Source: Mixophyes australis (taxonomy: Eukaryota > Chordata > Amphibia > Anura > Limnodynastidae). From it: a DNA stretch of 64,000 nucleotides. Shown here piece by piece: positions 22,733 to 33,886 of this stretch. Position 1 is the stretch's first letter. Each line of letters opens with the position of its first letter. The notes under the pieces are model-generated. The model saw nothing but the letters and a program-made list of their open reading frames with translations, did not search any database and was not told the origin of the DNA. Position numbers and translations under genes: made by a program. The DNA lies in assembly GCA_036250195.1 (NCBI GenBank), contig JAVHZZ010000009.1, positions 101,764,771 through 101,828,770 of the forward strand, read 5' to 3'.

Positions 22733-24020
22733 AATATATATACATGTATAAATATATAAAAATATATATTAATATGTACATATACATGTTCCACTATGCT
22801 GATGAACTTGCCAAAAGTAACATTTCCATAACTAATTTTGCTCCCAGTACAAGTGTTTACACCATACTAGACTCTGAAACTATTGATCACATGTTTGCTT
22901 ATAAGAAGGCCATAGCTAAGTTCAAGTCAAACAATGAAGACATAACCACAAGGGAAACCAGTAGCTGGTGAAAACATCTATTGTTTCGTATGGATGAGCT
23001 TTGTTGTTTTGGCCTTTTTTTGTGCTTTGCTCCTTAGAAAACAATGACACCTATTTTCTGCCAGTGACATATAGACTGTGATTTAGCCCTAAGGGAATAA
23101 ACACACATATGACTTGCTGCTGACAAAATTGGGATAAAATTGTTTCCTGCGGAGCAAAGCACACAAGCTAATTGTAACCCATGCAAAGGAAACAATGTTA
23201 CCTCTTTGTACTCACTAGCAAGAGGTCTGAGTGTTAAAAATGGAAGCACTTTGCCATTTACAAGACTTCAAGCTACAACTCGAAAAGCAAAGTATTTATT
23301 ACATGTGATGCAGGTGAGATTGAGATTCTACTACTCAATAAAACACTAAGATACAACAATATTCTGCTGCTTATATTATTTTATGTATGTTTTATTAATG
23401 ACCCTAAGAAATAATTTTATAAGAGGATCAAAGACTCATGGGTGGCTGAATACAATACACTGTCACATTATATTCTTCTTGTATGTATAGTCTGGTGTGG
23501 GTATAATATGTGACACATTATGTGTCCTATGTAGAGTAGGACATAAGTCCCATTTTTAAACATAAAACACCCTTTTATTGTGCATGCGCATGAAAAATGT
23601 GTATTCCTCCCTCCATAGGCTGGGGTAGGGTTTTCCTATTGCCATAATGGCGACAATAGTTATACCGACATAAAAATGTCAATTACTATAAGGTCGACAA
23701 AGAGGAAATACAGCCTTGCCATTAAACAGACAGACAACATGCCCAACACGGCTGATGCATGGCTAATATTAATTGCGACTGTCGAAAATACAGTCAGTGG
23801 GATTCTCGTCACTTAAAATGGCCACAGTAAGATTGCTGGTTTGAAGTGAATGGGTGGAGTGTGATCGAATTGTATAATGATCAGTGTTTGAAGTCGGGGT
23901 GTATACAGTGGTATGCCTTACCGCCACTTCTCCTACTGCTTTCATTGTAAAACTATTACATTTCATTCACTTACATTCCCATTACATTTTTCATACCCCA
24001 CTTCTAAATTTCCACTGTGA
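22733..24020. other. Unassigned sequence
   Basis: No recognised gene. An 85-codon plus frame at 22714-22971 has no identifiable motif and starts in AT-rich repeat. Around 23640-23700 a GTCGACA-containing stretch may be an old MITE but has no clear partner arm. Confidence 0.4.
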
Positions 24021-24454
24021 GCACTGAATATGATCATAACCAATGACCATGTCATGTCGGGTAGGTGCAAAGCACTGTATCAGTATAGAGTGTAAGAGAA
24101 TTGTATTATGACTATATCTAGGGCCAGTGCAAGCTTTCTAGTCACCCTATGGTTTCACACTAATATGCACCCCTTGCATTGTAACATGGTTTCCTGGAGA
24201 AAACTCACTCAATTTGTTGCCTTATTTTCCTTAATGAATCAGGCCCAGAGTTTCTAGAGAGGAGGTATCCAAGTGTTATATTTGGCAACAAAAAACTTGA
24301 CACAATAAGCCAACAACATATAATTGTCTGTGATGATTTAAGTACTTGTCTATGTATTATGCACTTGTTAAAAGCAATGGGCATCTTCTTTCCTATATTG
24401 GTCCAAATGAAAATGACAAGTCATCCAAATAGACGGTCCTAACATGTTCCTTCA

Positions 24455-25040
24455 TCACACTGCTCCTGCTTCACCACACGACTGTCCCACCTGCGTCACA
24501 CCACTATCCCTCCCTGCATCACACTGCCCACCCTGTATCACACTACCCCCCTCTTCATCACACTGACCCCCCTGCATCACACTGCCCACCCTGTATCACA
24601 CTACCCCCCTCTTCATCACACTGACCCCCCTGCATCACACTGACACTTCCCCTGCATTCCCCCCCCACCACAGTGGACCCCCTCATTACACTCCCCCCCC
24701 CACATCACACTCTTTCCCCACCATCAGTGTCCCCCTGCTTCACACTGTCCCCCCTTCTGCTTCACACTCTTTCCCCTCCATCACAGTGTACCCCTGCTTC
24801 ACACTGCTCCCCCTCCTGCATCAAACTCTTTCCCCTAAATCACAATGTCCCTCTGCTTTACACTGCCCCCACACATGACACTCTTTCCCCTCCATCACAA
24901 TGTCCCCATGCTTCATATTGCCCCTCCCCCAGATTACTCTGTTTCCCCTCCATCACAGTGTCCCTCTTCTTCACACTGCCCCCCACCCTGCATCACACTC
25001 TTCCGCCTCCATCACAATGTCCCCCTGTTTCACACAGCTT
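24455..25040 (+). repeat. Pyrimidine-rich minisatellite (CATCACACTG-type)
   Basis: Irregular units of roughly 20-60 bp built from CATCACACTG or TTCACACTG followed by C-rich runs. It accounts for most of the 390-codon plus frame beginning at 24673, which is not a gene. Confidence 0.85.
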
Positions 25041-25123
25041 ACCCAGCACACCATTCTTCACTTACCTGTTCTTTTCTTCAGGCAGGCAGCTGCTCCTCTC
25101 TGCCGGGCTCCTCACTGACACAG

Positions 25124-26028
25124 TGTTATACGCCGGTGACCCGGCGCCGCTAGCCGAGACCCGGCTCACTTACCCCTCCAGCGCTCCGACTGATCCCCGC
25201 TGCATGCGCAGACCAGATTTCTGTATTAAGCCTTCCTCTGCCTCCTATTGGATGAGGGAATTTACACAGCTCTCCGCTATCCCAGCGGTCATCTCTGCAA
25301 TCCGCAGACCACTCCAGCCTTCACACAGCTCTCCGTTATCCCAGCGGTCATCCCTGCAATCCGCAGACCACTCCAGGCTTTGTACAGCTCTCCGCTATCC
25401 CAGCGGTCATCCCTGCAATCCGCAGACCACTCCAGCCTTCACACAGCTCTCCGCTATCCCAGCGGTCATCCCTGCAATCCGCAGACCATTCCAGCCTCCA
25501 CACAGCTCTCCGCTATCCCAGCGGTCATCCCTGCAATCCTCAGACCATTCCAGCCTTCACACAGCTCTCCGCTATCCCAGTGGTCATCCCTGCAATCCGC
25601 AGACCACTCCAGGCTTCACACAGCTCTCCGCTATCCCAGCAGTCATCTCTGCAATCCGCAGACCACTCCAGGCTTCACACAGCTCGCCTCTATCCCAGCG
25701 GTCATCCCTGCAATCCGCAGATCACTCCATGCTTCACACAGCTCTCCGCTATCCCAGCGGTCATTCCTGCAAACCTGCAGACCATCACAGCACCACGCTG
25801 CTCCCGCTATCCCTGTGGTCATTCCTGGAGTCCACAGATCTCTAACTCACTGAACTCCGTGGATCCTGCCCCACTCCCTGAGGGCCGCGACCTGCGTGGC
25901 GGTTGCCGCAAAGTCCATACCACCTTGCGGGGGTTCTTGGTGAAGGCCAGCCGCTGCGTTAGACTCCGTGCCTCTGGTGAATGTTAGTATTGGCAGGTCA
26001 GGGGTCTATATCCCAGCTAATCGTGACA
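25124..26028 (+). mobile_element. Solo LTR, TGTTATACGCCGG...CGTGACA (copy C)
   Basis: Starts TGTTATACGCCGG and ends AATCGTGACA, with flanks CACAG (25119-25123) and CACTG (26029-26033), a 5-bp duplication with one change. The right part carries GGCCGCGACCTGCG, CCTTGCGGGGG and CGTTAGACTCCG, which are shared with the LTRs at 42210-43533 and 44985-46188. The middle holds about nine tandem copies of a 60-bp unit (25265-25790). No internal retroelement sequence remains. Confidence 0.8.
25265..25790 (+). repeat. 60-bp tandem repeat inside LTR copy C
   Basis: About nine units, each containing CTCTCCGCTATCCCAGCGG and GCAATCCGCAGACCACTCC. Because 60 is divisible by three it yields long periodic open frames in several frames (24673-25845, 25248-25853, 25580-25987), none judged coding. 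Confidence 0.95.
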
Positions 26029-26520
26029 CACTGTCGTGATGTGATGATGACATCACACCCGACAGGAAGTGCGGGGCAGGGGGAGGAGGGAGAATACAAG
26101 TGAGAAGAGGTACAGGTCAGGTGCCACATGGGAGAATGGTGCTGAGAGGCAGTCGGCAGCGTGCAAGGGGGGCGCGATCACTCGCTCCAACCCCCCGTGG
26201 ATCTGAAGCTGTGCAGCTGCCGGGGGCTTTGGAAGTTAAGCTCAGCTGCTGCCTCACAGCATTACACAATTGTGCCAGACACCAGTGGCGCCCCCAGAGC
26301 CCGGTAGCCTAGGCAGCTGACAAAAGCTGCCTAATGGTAGCGCCGGGCCTGATTATATCCAGTGGCCATGTCATCTTGGGCAGGTTCAGTGCTCTATAGC
26401 AGTATAGAGTGTAATAGAATTGTATTATGATAATATCCACTGATCAAGTAATGTTGGGAGGGATAGTGTTATATGTATGTACAGAATATAATAGAATTAA
26501 ATTACAATCATGTTCAGTTG

Positions 26521-27425
26521 TTAGTATTCGGTATGATTGTGATTTACAATTGCACTGTAGCTGTAACTTACAGTATTTTGTAAATTCAACTATACCTAAG
26601 TCTGCCGAGACGATGACATTTCTAATAATTTAGCATGGTGTAAAATGAAAACACACCTGTTTGTGTATGGCAGTTCTCAGTTTTATGTGTAAGGTGTTTT
26701 CATGCTTGCTTAATTTAAAAACATTGTCAATTTTCCACACTGTGACTGTGAATGAAACAGTAATTTCATAACTCTAGTCCCTTCCTGTTCCCTTGGCAGG
26801 CAATCACACGCCTCAAACATCATCACTGTTACAGTCATTATCCCTTAAGCATCTCACAGGATTGCCCCTAGACTGCAAAACTCACCTTTTCTGTAGAACT
26901 GCTTAGATGGTCCCAGCTGTTAATGTTTTTGTATTAGTAAAAAACAGTAGTTGACACGTTATAACTCCATTATGATTTACAAGCGACAAGGGTTAAGGAG
27001 AGTGTAACACAGATGACTTTGTTGTACAGCCAACATCTATACATTCTCAATGGGATTTCCAATGATGCCTGTCAAAACACAGATTGACATTGTCATTATT
27101 ACTGACACTCACCTCAAAGTATCCATGTGCAGCACAGCCATTTGCATAGTTAGATGATGAACCCCTTTAATCTCTGTTAAACTTGTCATTAGTGAGAGGA
27201 GTGCAGGTTTCTTAGCACAATTGCAAAATTTGCATTGGGAACTAAAACATATACACAATTTCATAGATAAATGTATAGTAGTGTTTGGTATGAGAGAGCA
27301 AAGCAGCTTTGAATAATATAGCTTACACAGTCCTAGACATTTAATGATGTGAGCCATTTTATGTTTAAATTTTGACTGTGGCGCTAATTAAAATTGTCAT
27401 AGTAGTTTGTACAAGTAGTTAATTT
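26521..27425. other. AT-rich sequence
   Basis: No recognised feature. Confidence 0.4.
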
Positions 27426-27860
27426 ATGAAGAACATCGGGGGGCCGATGCAGAGTATAGGCAAAATGGATGTAATTTACGTTAAAAAGTCCGGACATAAA
27501 AATAGCAGGCGTGAGTGATTAATCAGAGGAAAGCAAAAAAAAAAAGGAGTAAGTTTGATCCTGGACAAACCATGTTACAATGCCAGGGATGCAAATTAGT
27601 TTATTATTTTGCACATAATTTAAATATTGGCTGTTTCTTCATGTAGCACACAAATACTTGATAGCTTTGTCTTTACACTGAAATTTAAAGTTGATGTAGG
27701 GCATGCCCTATCCCAACTATAAATCTCTCCCCACTTTTTAAACTTACCCTCTCCCCCCCCCCCCCCCCCCCCCGAAAATGCTACATGGTTTTGCCCAAGT
27801 GCAAAGTTACTCCTTTTTTTATGCTTTGCTCTCCTTAATGATTCAGGCCCAGCGTATTTA
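27426..27860. mobile_element. Diverged MITE with a C21 run
   Basis: The middle (CATAATTTAAATATTGGCTG, CATGTAGCACACAAATACTTG) and right end (CCTTAATGATTCAGGCCC at 27833-27850) match the 8149-8452 family. The left end (GGGGGGCCGATGCAG) is altered. A run of 21 C lies at 27753-27773. Likely an old copy with insertions. Confidence 0.55.
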
Positions 27861-28199
27861 CCTATGCTGAACCATACGCATCTTATAATCTGCACAATAG
27901 CATCTGCACCTGGTTTATGCCAGAAACATGTGCCCAAGTTTTTATCCATTTGTTTTATGTGCACCAAACACATTCGCTATTAGACATTAATAACAGTTAA
28001 AAGACCTCCCTAGTACAGCAGAAACAACTTCCCTCTCCCTGATTCCCTAAACATGCATACAAAAGCATAATATATGCATGAGCGATAAAGGGATCAACAT
28101 TTGTGCCAGCGACAGCCAAACTGTCCCTTAGGTGGCAGGAGGAGATTGCTGTTTTCAATGATGCAATGATGCAAATTTGTTTTGCAGAGCAATGCAGAA

Positions 28200-30531
28200 A
28201 TAAAAATTTCCCTCTCTTTAGCCACCATCTACTCTCTTTTAGCATCTCTTCATCTTCTCACTTTCCTCTGCCCCTAAAGTTACTTTCTCCAGGCATAACT
28301 TTCATACCATTGATCCTCCTCTCTAGTCTCACTCCTCTCCCCCATCACCACTCTTTCTTGCCCCAATGAGGACGTCTCCTTCTATAATCACAACTTTACC
28401 ACTGCTCTTGATTCTGTTGATTCTGTTGCCCCGGCAATCACCATTAAGCTTTGCCGCTCCCGCCTCAAGTGTTGCACTCCAAACTTACCTGCTATCTTCA
28501 AAAATACTCCCGTAGTGCAAAACGGCTCTGGAGAAAGTCATGTACTAATGCTGACTTCCTTCAATTAAAATTCATACTTACCCTCTTACAGTTCTGCCCT
28601 ATCACTCTCAAAACAATCCTTCTTTAAGGCTCTCATTTCCTCCCTATCCTCCAGCCACCATTGCCATTTTGCTGCCCTCCTCTCCCCTCCCCCTCTCCCA
28701 CTCTACTCAAGACTCTCTGCCATCAACTTTGCTACCCACTTCACCTCCAAAATTGAGTCAATATGTCATGACATCTCCTCTATCAGTCATATCTTGCCCC
28801 TCCCTCTCCCCCCCTCCCTACCTACTTTGTCCCCCCTCCAACCCTCCTTTGTGAACACTATCTCCATCCCATCCTCCCCATTTTCTAACACACCCGCCTT
28901 CTCTTCCTTCACTCTGGTATCTGCAAATGAAGTCTGCACCCTTCTCTCCTACTCACCATCCTCCACCTGCTCACATGACCCCATTTTCTCCTCCTCCCCT
29001 CCTTCTCTCTTGAGGCCTGCTCCCACCTTACCCATTTCTTCAACCTATCCCTCTCCTCTGGAACCTTCCCCTCCTCCTTTAAACATGCTTTTGTCTCCCC
29101 TATACTCAAAAATCATCTCTTGACCCTGCATATCGATGACCAATCTCTCCTTTTGCAAACTCTCAAATCTATAGTCCTCTGTAACACTGTCCTCTCTGGG
29201 TTTACCTCTTACCACACCAACAGCTCCTTTTCAATATCTAAACATGACTCCACATCCCCCTCTCTTCCCATATCTGTCAGAGTTCCCCAAGGTCCCATTC
29301 TTCAACTCCTGTTCTTTTACCTCTACACCTCCACCCTTGGTGACCTCATTCAATCCTTTGGCCTCCAGTACCACCTCTACGATGATGATACCCAAATCTA
29401 TCTTTCATCATCTGACCTCTCCCCTTCCCTTATGCCTCATGTCTCCTGTTGTCTCTCAGCCATTTAATCTTGGATGTTCCAGTGCTTTCTTGAATTCAAA
29501 ATTTACCAGACTGAATTAATCATCTCCCCACCTGCCAGGACTCCCCCGTCTCTTTCTGTGAATAACACTACCCTCCATTCTGTCCCTCAAGTCCGATGCC
29601 TTGAGGTCATCCTCCACTCCATCAAACCTCGCCTTCTGTCCCTTTCAAAATCCTTCTACTTCCATCTCCGTAATATATCCAAGATATGGCCCTTTCTCGG
29701 AAGCCACCAAAACTCTTTTTCACTCACTTGTAATATCTTGATTTGATTACCGTAAGCTCCATCTCTCTGGCGTACATGACACTCACCTTGCCCCTCTTAA
29801 GTCTATCCTCAATACAGCTGCCCACCTTTTTTCCTCTCCGGCTGCTCTATGTCTGCTCTCCCTCTTTTACAATCGCTACACTGGCTCCCCATGACCCACA
29901 GAATTCAAATTAAACTCCTCACCCTCACCTTCAAAGTTCTCAATCAATCCCCACCCCCTTCATCTCTACCTACAAGCCTTTCCGTCCCCTCCATTTTGCC
30001 AATGACCGCCGACTCGCTACTTCATTGATGAACTCATCTCACTCTCGTCTTCAGGACTTTGCCCCAGCTGTGGAACAATCTCCCACACACTATCAGGATA
30101 GGTTCTACTCTCAAAAGCTTCAGGCGTGCCGTTAAGACTCATTTCTTTATTAAAGCCTATCAGCCTTCCTCCTAGCACCCTTGTCTCAGCTTCCCCCCCC
30201 CCACTCCCCCAATCGATACTATGTACTAATGTAAGTTCTCTTGAGCAGGGTCCTTCTTGTGTTGTCCTTCTAATATTTCAGCACACTGTGTACCTCTTGG
30301 TCTGCTACCCTAAACCTGTTTTCTTAAGCTCAGGTCTACGTCACGCTAATCATTACCATCACTGTCCTGTAAATAATTTGAACTGCATTAATGTCTTATC
30401 TGTATATAAGTTTATTCATAATGTCTGGTTATTGAATTTTGTGTTATGGATCATTGCCTTCTGTATATGTCATGTACGGCCCTGCAGACCTTTTTTGGTG
30501 CCTTGAAATAACAGATAATAATAATTTCCAA
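28200..30531 (+). mobile_element. L2-clade LINE, degraded
   Basis: A plus-strand non-LTR retrotransposon of the L2/CR1 group, recognised from reverse transcriptase fragments in successive frames and from the 3' end. The last bases (TGTACGGCCCTGCAGACC ... GGTGCC ... then an ATA-rich tail at 30515-30531) align by eye with the SINE tail CTGTACAGCGCTGCGGAAT ... GGCGCTATATAAAT. The 5' limit is approximate. Confidence 0.85.
28600..30170 (+). pseudogene. L2 reverse transcriptase remnant
   Basis: Fragments in order: about 28720-28780 a NFATHFTSKIESI segment (the region before the RT); 28915-29110 a stretch CSHDPIFSSSPPSLLRPAPT of the N-terminal RT region; 29120-29467 a palm segment with RVPQGPILQLLFFYLYTSTL and LYDDDTQIYLS, where YDDD (29378-29389) replaces the usual YADD; 29474-29746 the LRNISKIWPFLG thumb-side region; later frames to about 30170 keep LHWLP-like C-terminal traces. 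Around 100 residues normally between the N-terminal part and the AFDTVDH box are absent (junction near 29117-29130). Multiple frameshifts and stops make it inactive. Confidence 0.85.
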
Positions 30532-31443
30532 ATCTGGCTCTGGTTCACCTGGGTAGGGTATTAAAATAGCTCTCCCTCATGTCAAATAATCGTTCTACTT
30601 GTTTTTTCCTTTTCAGGTGTTGTCACGTGACTAATTTACGTTATCAATATGTGGCCAGGCTCACCCACACATCAAGCGTGCCAACATAACATAACTATTA
30701 AGCTCAATAAAGAACTTCTGCTACTTTATGCTGTATTTATTATATTACACTTGCTCGCTTAGTTAGTACAAGGAAATTGACTGATAATGCGTGCCATGTG
30801 AGAGACATTTTACATGCCGAGTACAGTTTTCACCAGTTCATATTGGTGTATGTGCATATATTTGGCAATCTAGTGGAGCCTAGCCTCGCTTCAATAATGG
30901 GAATCAGTGTACTCGTGGCTTAAGCAGAACTATTCTGAATATCCATCTGCAATGGTATATCATGTTTACTTGTGTAATGTACTATGTTGCTTATACATCA
31001 TTAAATATTTATTTAGAATCCAAGTGCTGGTCCGCTTTAGCAGTAAAATGTGTGTTCATTTTTGTTTTTACTCATTTGGTATAATGCTCTTAATGATCCC
31101 TGCCCATTATACAGGAAGCACCAGGGTAGAAAAGTTAGTGATCAAGAAAGAATAGAACAATATTTTATATTTAATAAAGTGGTAAAGGAATGTTGAAGAG
31201 CACATTCCAAGCAATGTAAAAAAAAAAGTCTTACAAAGTCCTAAGATTTATTTAAGGAATAAATAGGTCTAAATCGAGCAATATTTTGGAGAAAATTGTT
31301 AAAGTTTATATAATTGAAAGGGGTGAAACTAAAGGGTTGGTGGGTGATACTGATTCAGAAACAGTACCATAATCTCCCAACAGTGATTATTGGCCAGTGA
31401 TACATTCATATAGGCTATTGAGTTATTGTAAAACCTTCTTTGT
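30532..31443. other. Unassigned sequence
   Basis: No recognised feature. Confidence 0.4.
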
Positions 31444-31567
31444 TAGAGGCTACTTGTGTGATATGAGTTACTATAAACATTATACTGTAAATTGATGCAG
31501 GTTTATAGAGGCTACTTGTGTGATATGAGTTACTATAAACATTATACTGTAAGTTGGTACGGGTTTA
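31444..31567 (+). repeat. 62-bp tandem duplication
   Basis: Two head-to-tail copies (31444-31505, 31506-31567), each starting TAGAGGCTACTTGTGTG, with only a few differences. Confidence 0.95.
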
Positions 31568-31863
31568 TAGAGACATTGAAAAAAATTGCAGCTCATGGAA
31601 CTTTTGTGAAAATAAACAGTTTTTGTGTACATTTTTCTTTATTCAAATTTTGACAATGTAATTAACAGTGGGTTACATAAGCATTTTCAGGTAAAGGTAT
31701 CTGAAATGAATATGATTTTTCGCAATTTTTTCTGAGATGTAGATTAGGAGTAGCAGAGAGAAGAGAAAAGAAACAGCGTGAAAAGCACAACCACCTGGGA
31801 AACACTAGCAGGGACAAGAAAGAAGGAGAGAGGGTGGGTGAGGGTCATAGGGAAAGGGGATGG
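31568..31863. other. Unassigned sequence next to LINE
   Basis: No recognised gene. It may include the 3' untranslated end of the minus-strand L1/Tx1 element to its right, but no terminal tail is clear. Confidence 0.35.
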
Positions 31864-31864
31864 A

Positions 31865-32110
31865 GCTTTGCAGCACATTGGGGCAGCAGCGTTTGAACTG
31901 GCTTTCACTTATGTGTATGGAAAATGACATCTTAGAGACCATTTAGTTCAAGCTAATTATAAAGCAATTCTCTGCAAAGAAATTTTGCAAATGTTTGTGT
32001 TGAACACTTGATTAATAATAAATAAATAAGTGATAGTAATATACTGTGCCATCTCCGTCTGTATGATTTACCAACTCTGTACCATTTTATGTTGCATTTC
32101 GAGTTTTTCT
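31865..32110 (+). repeat. ~245-bp segment, copy 1 of a local duplication
   Basis: Nearly identical to 33421-33666 in the same orientation, starting GCTTTGCAGCACATTGGGGC and ending TTATGTTGCATTTC. The copies differ at only a handful of positions plus one small rearranged AT stretch. This copy adjoins the 3' side of the L1/Tx1 element. Confidence 0.92.
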
Positions 32111-33230
32111 GCGTCTTGAAATGAGAACCAGAGACACCATGTGGAATTGTAATCTGAAAATGTATTGACAGCGGAGAATATCAACTCATCCATTGATCTG
32201 TAGAATTGTATTCCCTGAAGCCATTCCCTAATAGATGGGGAGTAGGAGACCTCCCATGGGTTGGCATCACTGCTTTGGCGGCTGACATAAGGTAGTTCAA
32301 AATTGATTTTTTAAAAGTGAAGATCGGGGAGTTAGTCTTACTTAGCAGCCAAAAAGCAGGATTGTCGGGGACCTTGTCTCCAAATATATCAGTAGAGACC
32401 ACTATGACCTGGGTCCAGAAAGGTCAGAGCACTAAACAGTTCCACTATATATGAAGGGGGGTACCCAGAGCGTCTTGGCATCTCCAGCAAACGTCTGGGA
32501 CCCCCTGGTAAATTCTTGCTAATGTTGCTGGGTTCTGTATCAACATGACAGGACCTTGTAGTGTGTTTCCACAACTGCTGCACTAGTGCAGCATGTATGT
32601 GTTTTTTTGAAAATATTTGGCCAATCTGCTTCTTGGAACCGGTCACCTAGTTCTTGCTCTCATGCTTTGGTGAATCTAGGTAAGGAGTTATACAGATTTT
32701 ATAGATTGTAGAGAGGCTAACACAACAATTCAAAAACTGTAAGATCTCTTACTGTATCTTTGTGAGGGAGCCCCGAGGTCAGCATATATTTATTTTGGAG
32801 AAATCTCCAGTTTTCTGAGTTTGGTAACTCCCATTTAGCTTGGACTATTTCAAAAGGAGCCACAGCCGAGGAACTGATCAGCTGGCCGACCCGTGTGATT
32901 GCAGCCTGAGCCCAGGGTGTGAATGGGCCGACTTGTATACCCAATGGGAACAGTGGATTGCCAAAAATAGGGGGCAAAGGGAAAATAGGTGAAGATATAT
33001 GAGAAAGCATTAGGCGTCTGGACCACCGTGAAATGGTGGGGTCAATAGTGGGATGTTTAATAGTAGGTAATTTGCTTACCCACAGGATATATCTGGAAAG
33101 AGAGGGCAGGAATGAACCTTCAATGTCAATCCACTGTTTCTCACCGGCTGAAATTGACCACTCCACAATCCTCCCCAGCATGACAGCATTGTAATATGTA
33201 GGAAAATGTGGTATTTGGAATCCTCCCAGG

Positions 33231-33886
33231 CAGGTCTGTCTTAATGCATGGGCATGCTGGGCAGTTGCCCAGGGGTCCCAGGAGCAAAATGGCCCTATAA
33301 GCTTGCCAAGTTTTTAGTATATTACTCTGGAAATTGCACTCAGTGTTCACGTGCATGACGGTGACCAACTGTGCAGGAGAGCGTTCATTTTCAAGACTGA
33401 AACTGATTTAAAAAAAATCAGCTTCGCAGCACATTGGGGCAGCAGCGTTTGAACTGGCTTTCACTTATGTGTATGCAAAATGACATCTTAGAGACCATTT
33501 AGTTCAAGCTAATTAAAAATCAATTCTCTGCAAAGAAATTTTGCAAATGTTTGTGTTGAACACTTGATTAATAATAAAATATTATTGATAGTAATATACT
33601 GTGCCATCTCCGTCTGTATGATTTACCAACTCTGTACCATTTTATGTTGCATTTCTTGTTTTTCAACTTCAAGGCTCATGTTATATTGTCCAAATGTTTA
33701 TTTGGATTAATCTCTACTGTACAGCATGTCTTTTAATGTTTAAACACTGATTTTGTTGGAGGTACCAAAAAATATAAGCTTAATTTTATTGATAAGTTAC
33801 ATTTTTATACCTGTGAGTGGTAATGTAGGTAGGGCCTCAGTGCACTGCTTTGCCCGGGGGCCTATAATGCTGTTAAGACGTCCCTG
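33231..33886. mobile_element. hAT element inside the LINE
   Basis: Ends CAGGTCTGTCTTAATGC and GCTGTTAAGACGTCCCTG are inverted repeats. Flanks CTCCCAGG (33223-33230) and TCCCCAGG (33887-33894) agree at 6 of 8 positions. The LINE frame resumes beyond it. It contains the second copy of the 245-bp segment (33421-33666). Confidence 0.8.
33421..33666 (+). repeat. ~245-bp segment, copy 2 of a local duplication
   Basis: Direct copy of 31865-32110, here embedded in the hAT element and preceded by an A-rich hairpin (TGATTTAAAAAAAATCAGC). Confidence 0.92.

Larger units (their letters stand above)
24119..26351 (+). mobile_element. hAT-like non-autonomous element carrying a minisatellite and a solo LTR
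   Basis: Flanks ACTATATC (24111-24118) and ATTATATC (26352-26359) form an 8-bp duplication with one change. Ends TAGGGCCAGTGC and GCGCCGGGCCTG are diverged inverted repeats, close to the CAGGGCCGGTGC end at 63191. Near the left it holds a MITE fragment (24170-24245) and a block TTCTAGAGAGGAGGTATCC shared with 63412-63430, then a CATCACACTG minisatellite. A 905-bp solo LTR lies within (25124-26028), leaving a 1.33-kb core. Confidence 0.75.
24025..26520 (+). repeat. ~85-bp tandem repeat, interrupted by a hAT-like element
   Basis: Units containing GCAGTATAGAGTGTAATAGAATTGTATTATGA are seen at about 24025-24118, 26352-26437 and, more degraded, 26438-26520. The first two are separated by the 24119-26351 insertion. 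Joining them restores the reading TATCCAGTGGCCATGTCAT. Confidence 0.8.

Noticed and set aside
22714..22971. 85-codon plus frame as a host exon
   Set aside because: No splice-like borders, no recognised motif, and its start lies in AT-rich repeat.
24673..25845. 390-codon plus-strand frame, longest in the window
   Set aside because: It is composed of two tandem arrays (CATCACACTG-type and a 60-bp repeat) inside a transposon and an LTR; several frames are open at once and no domain is visible.
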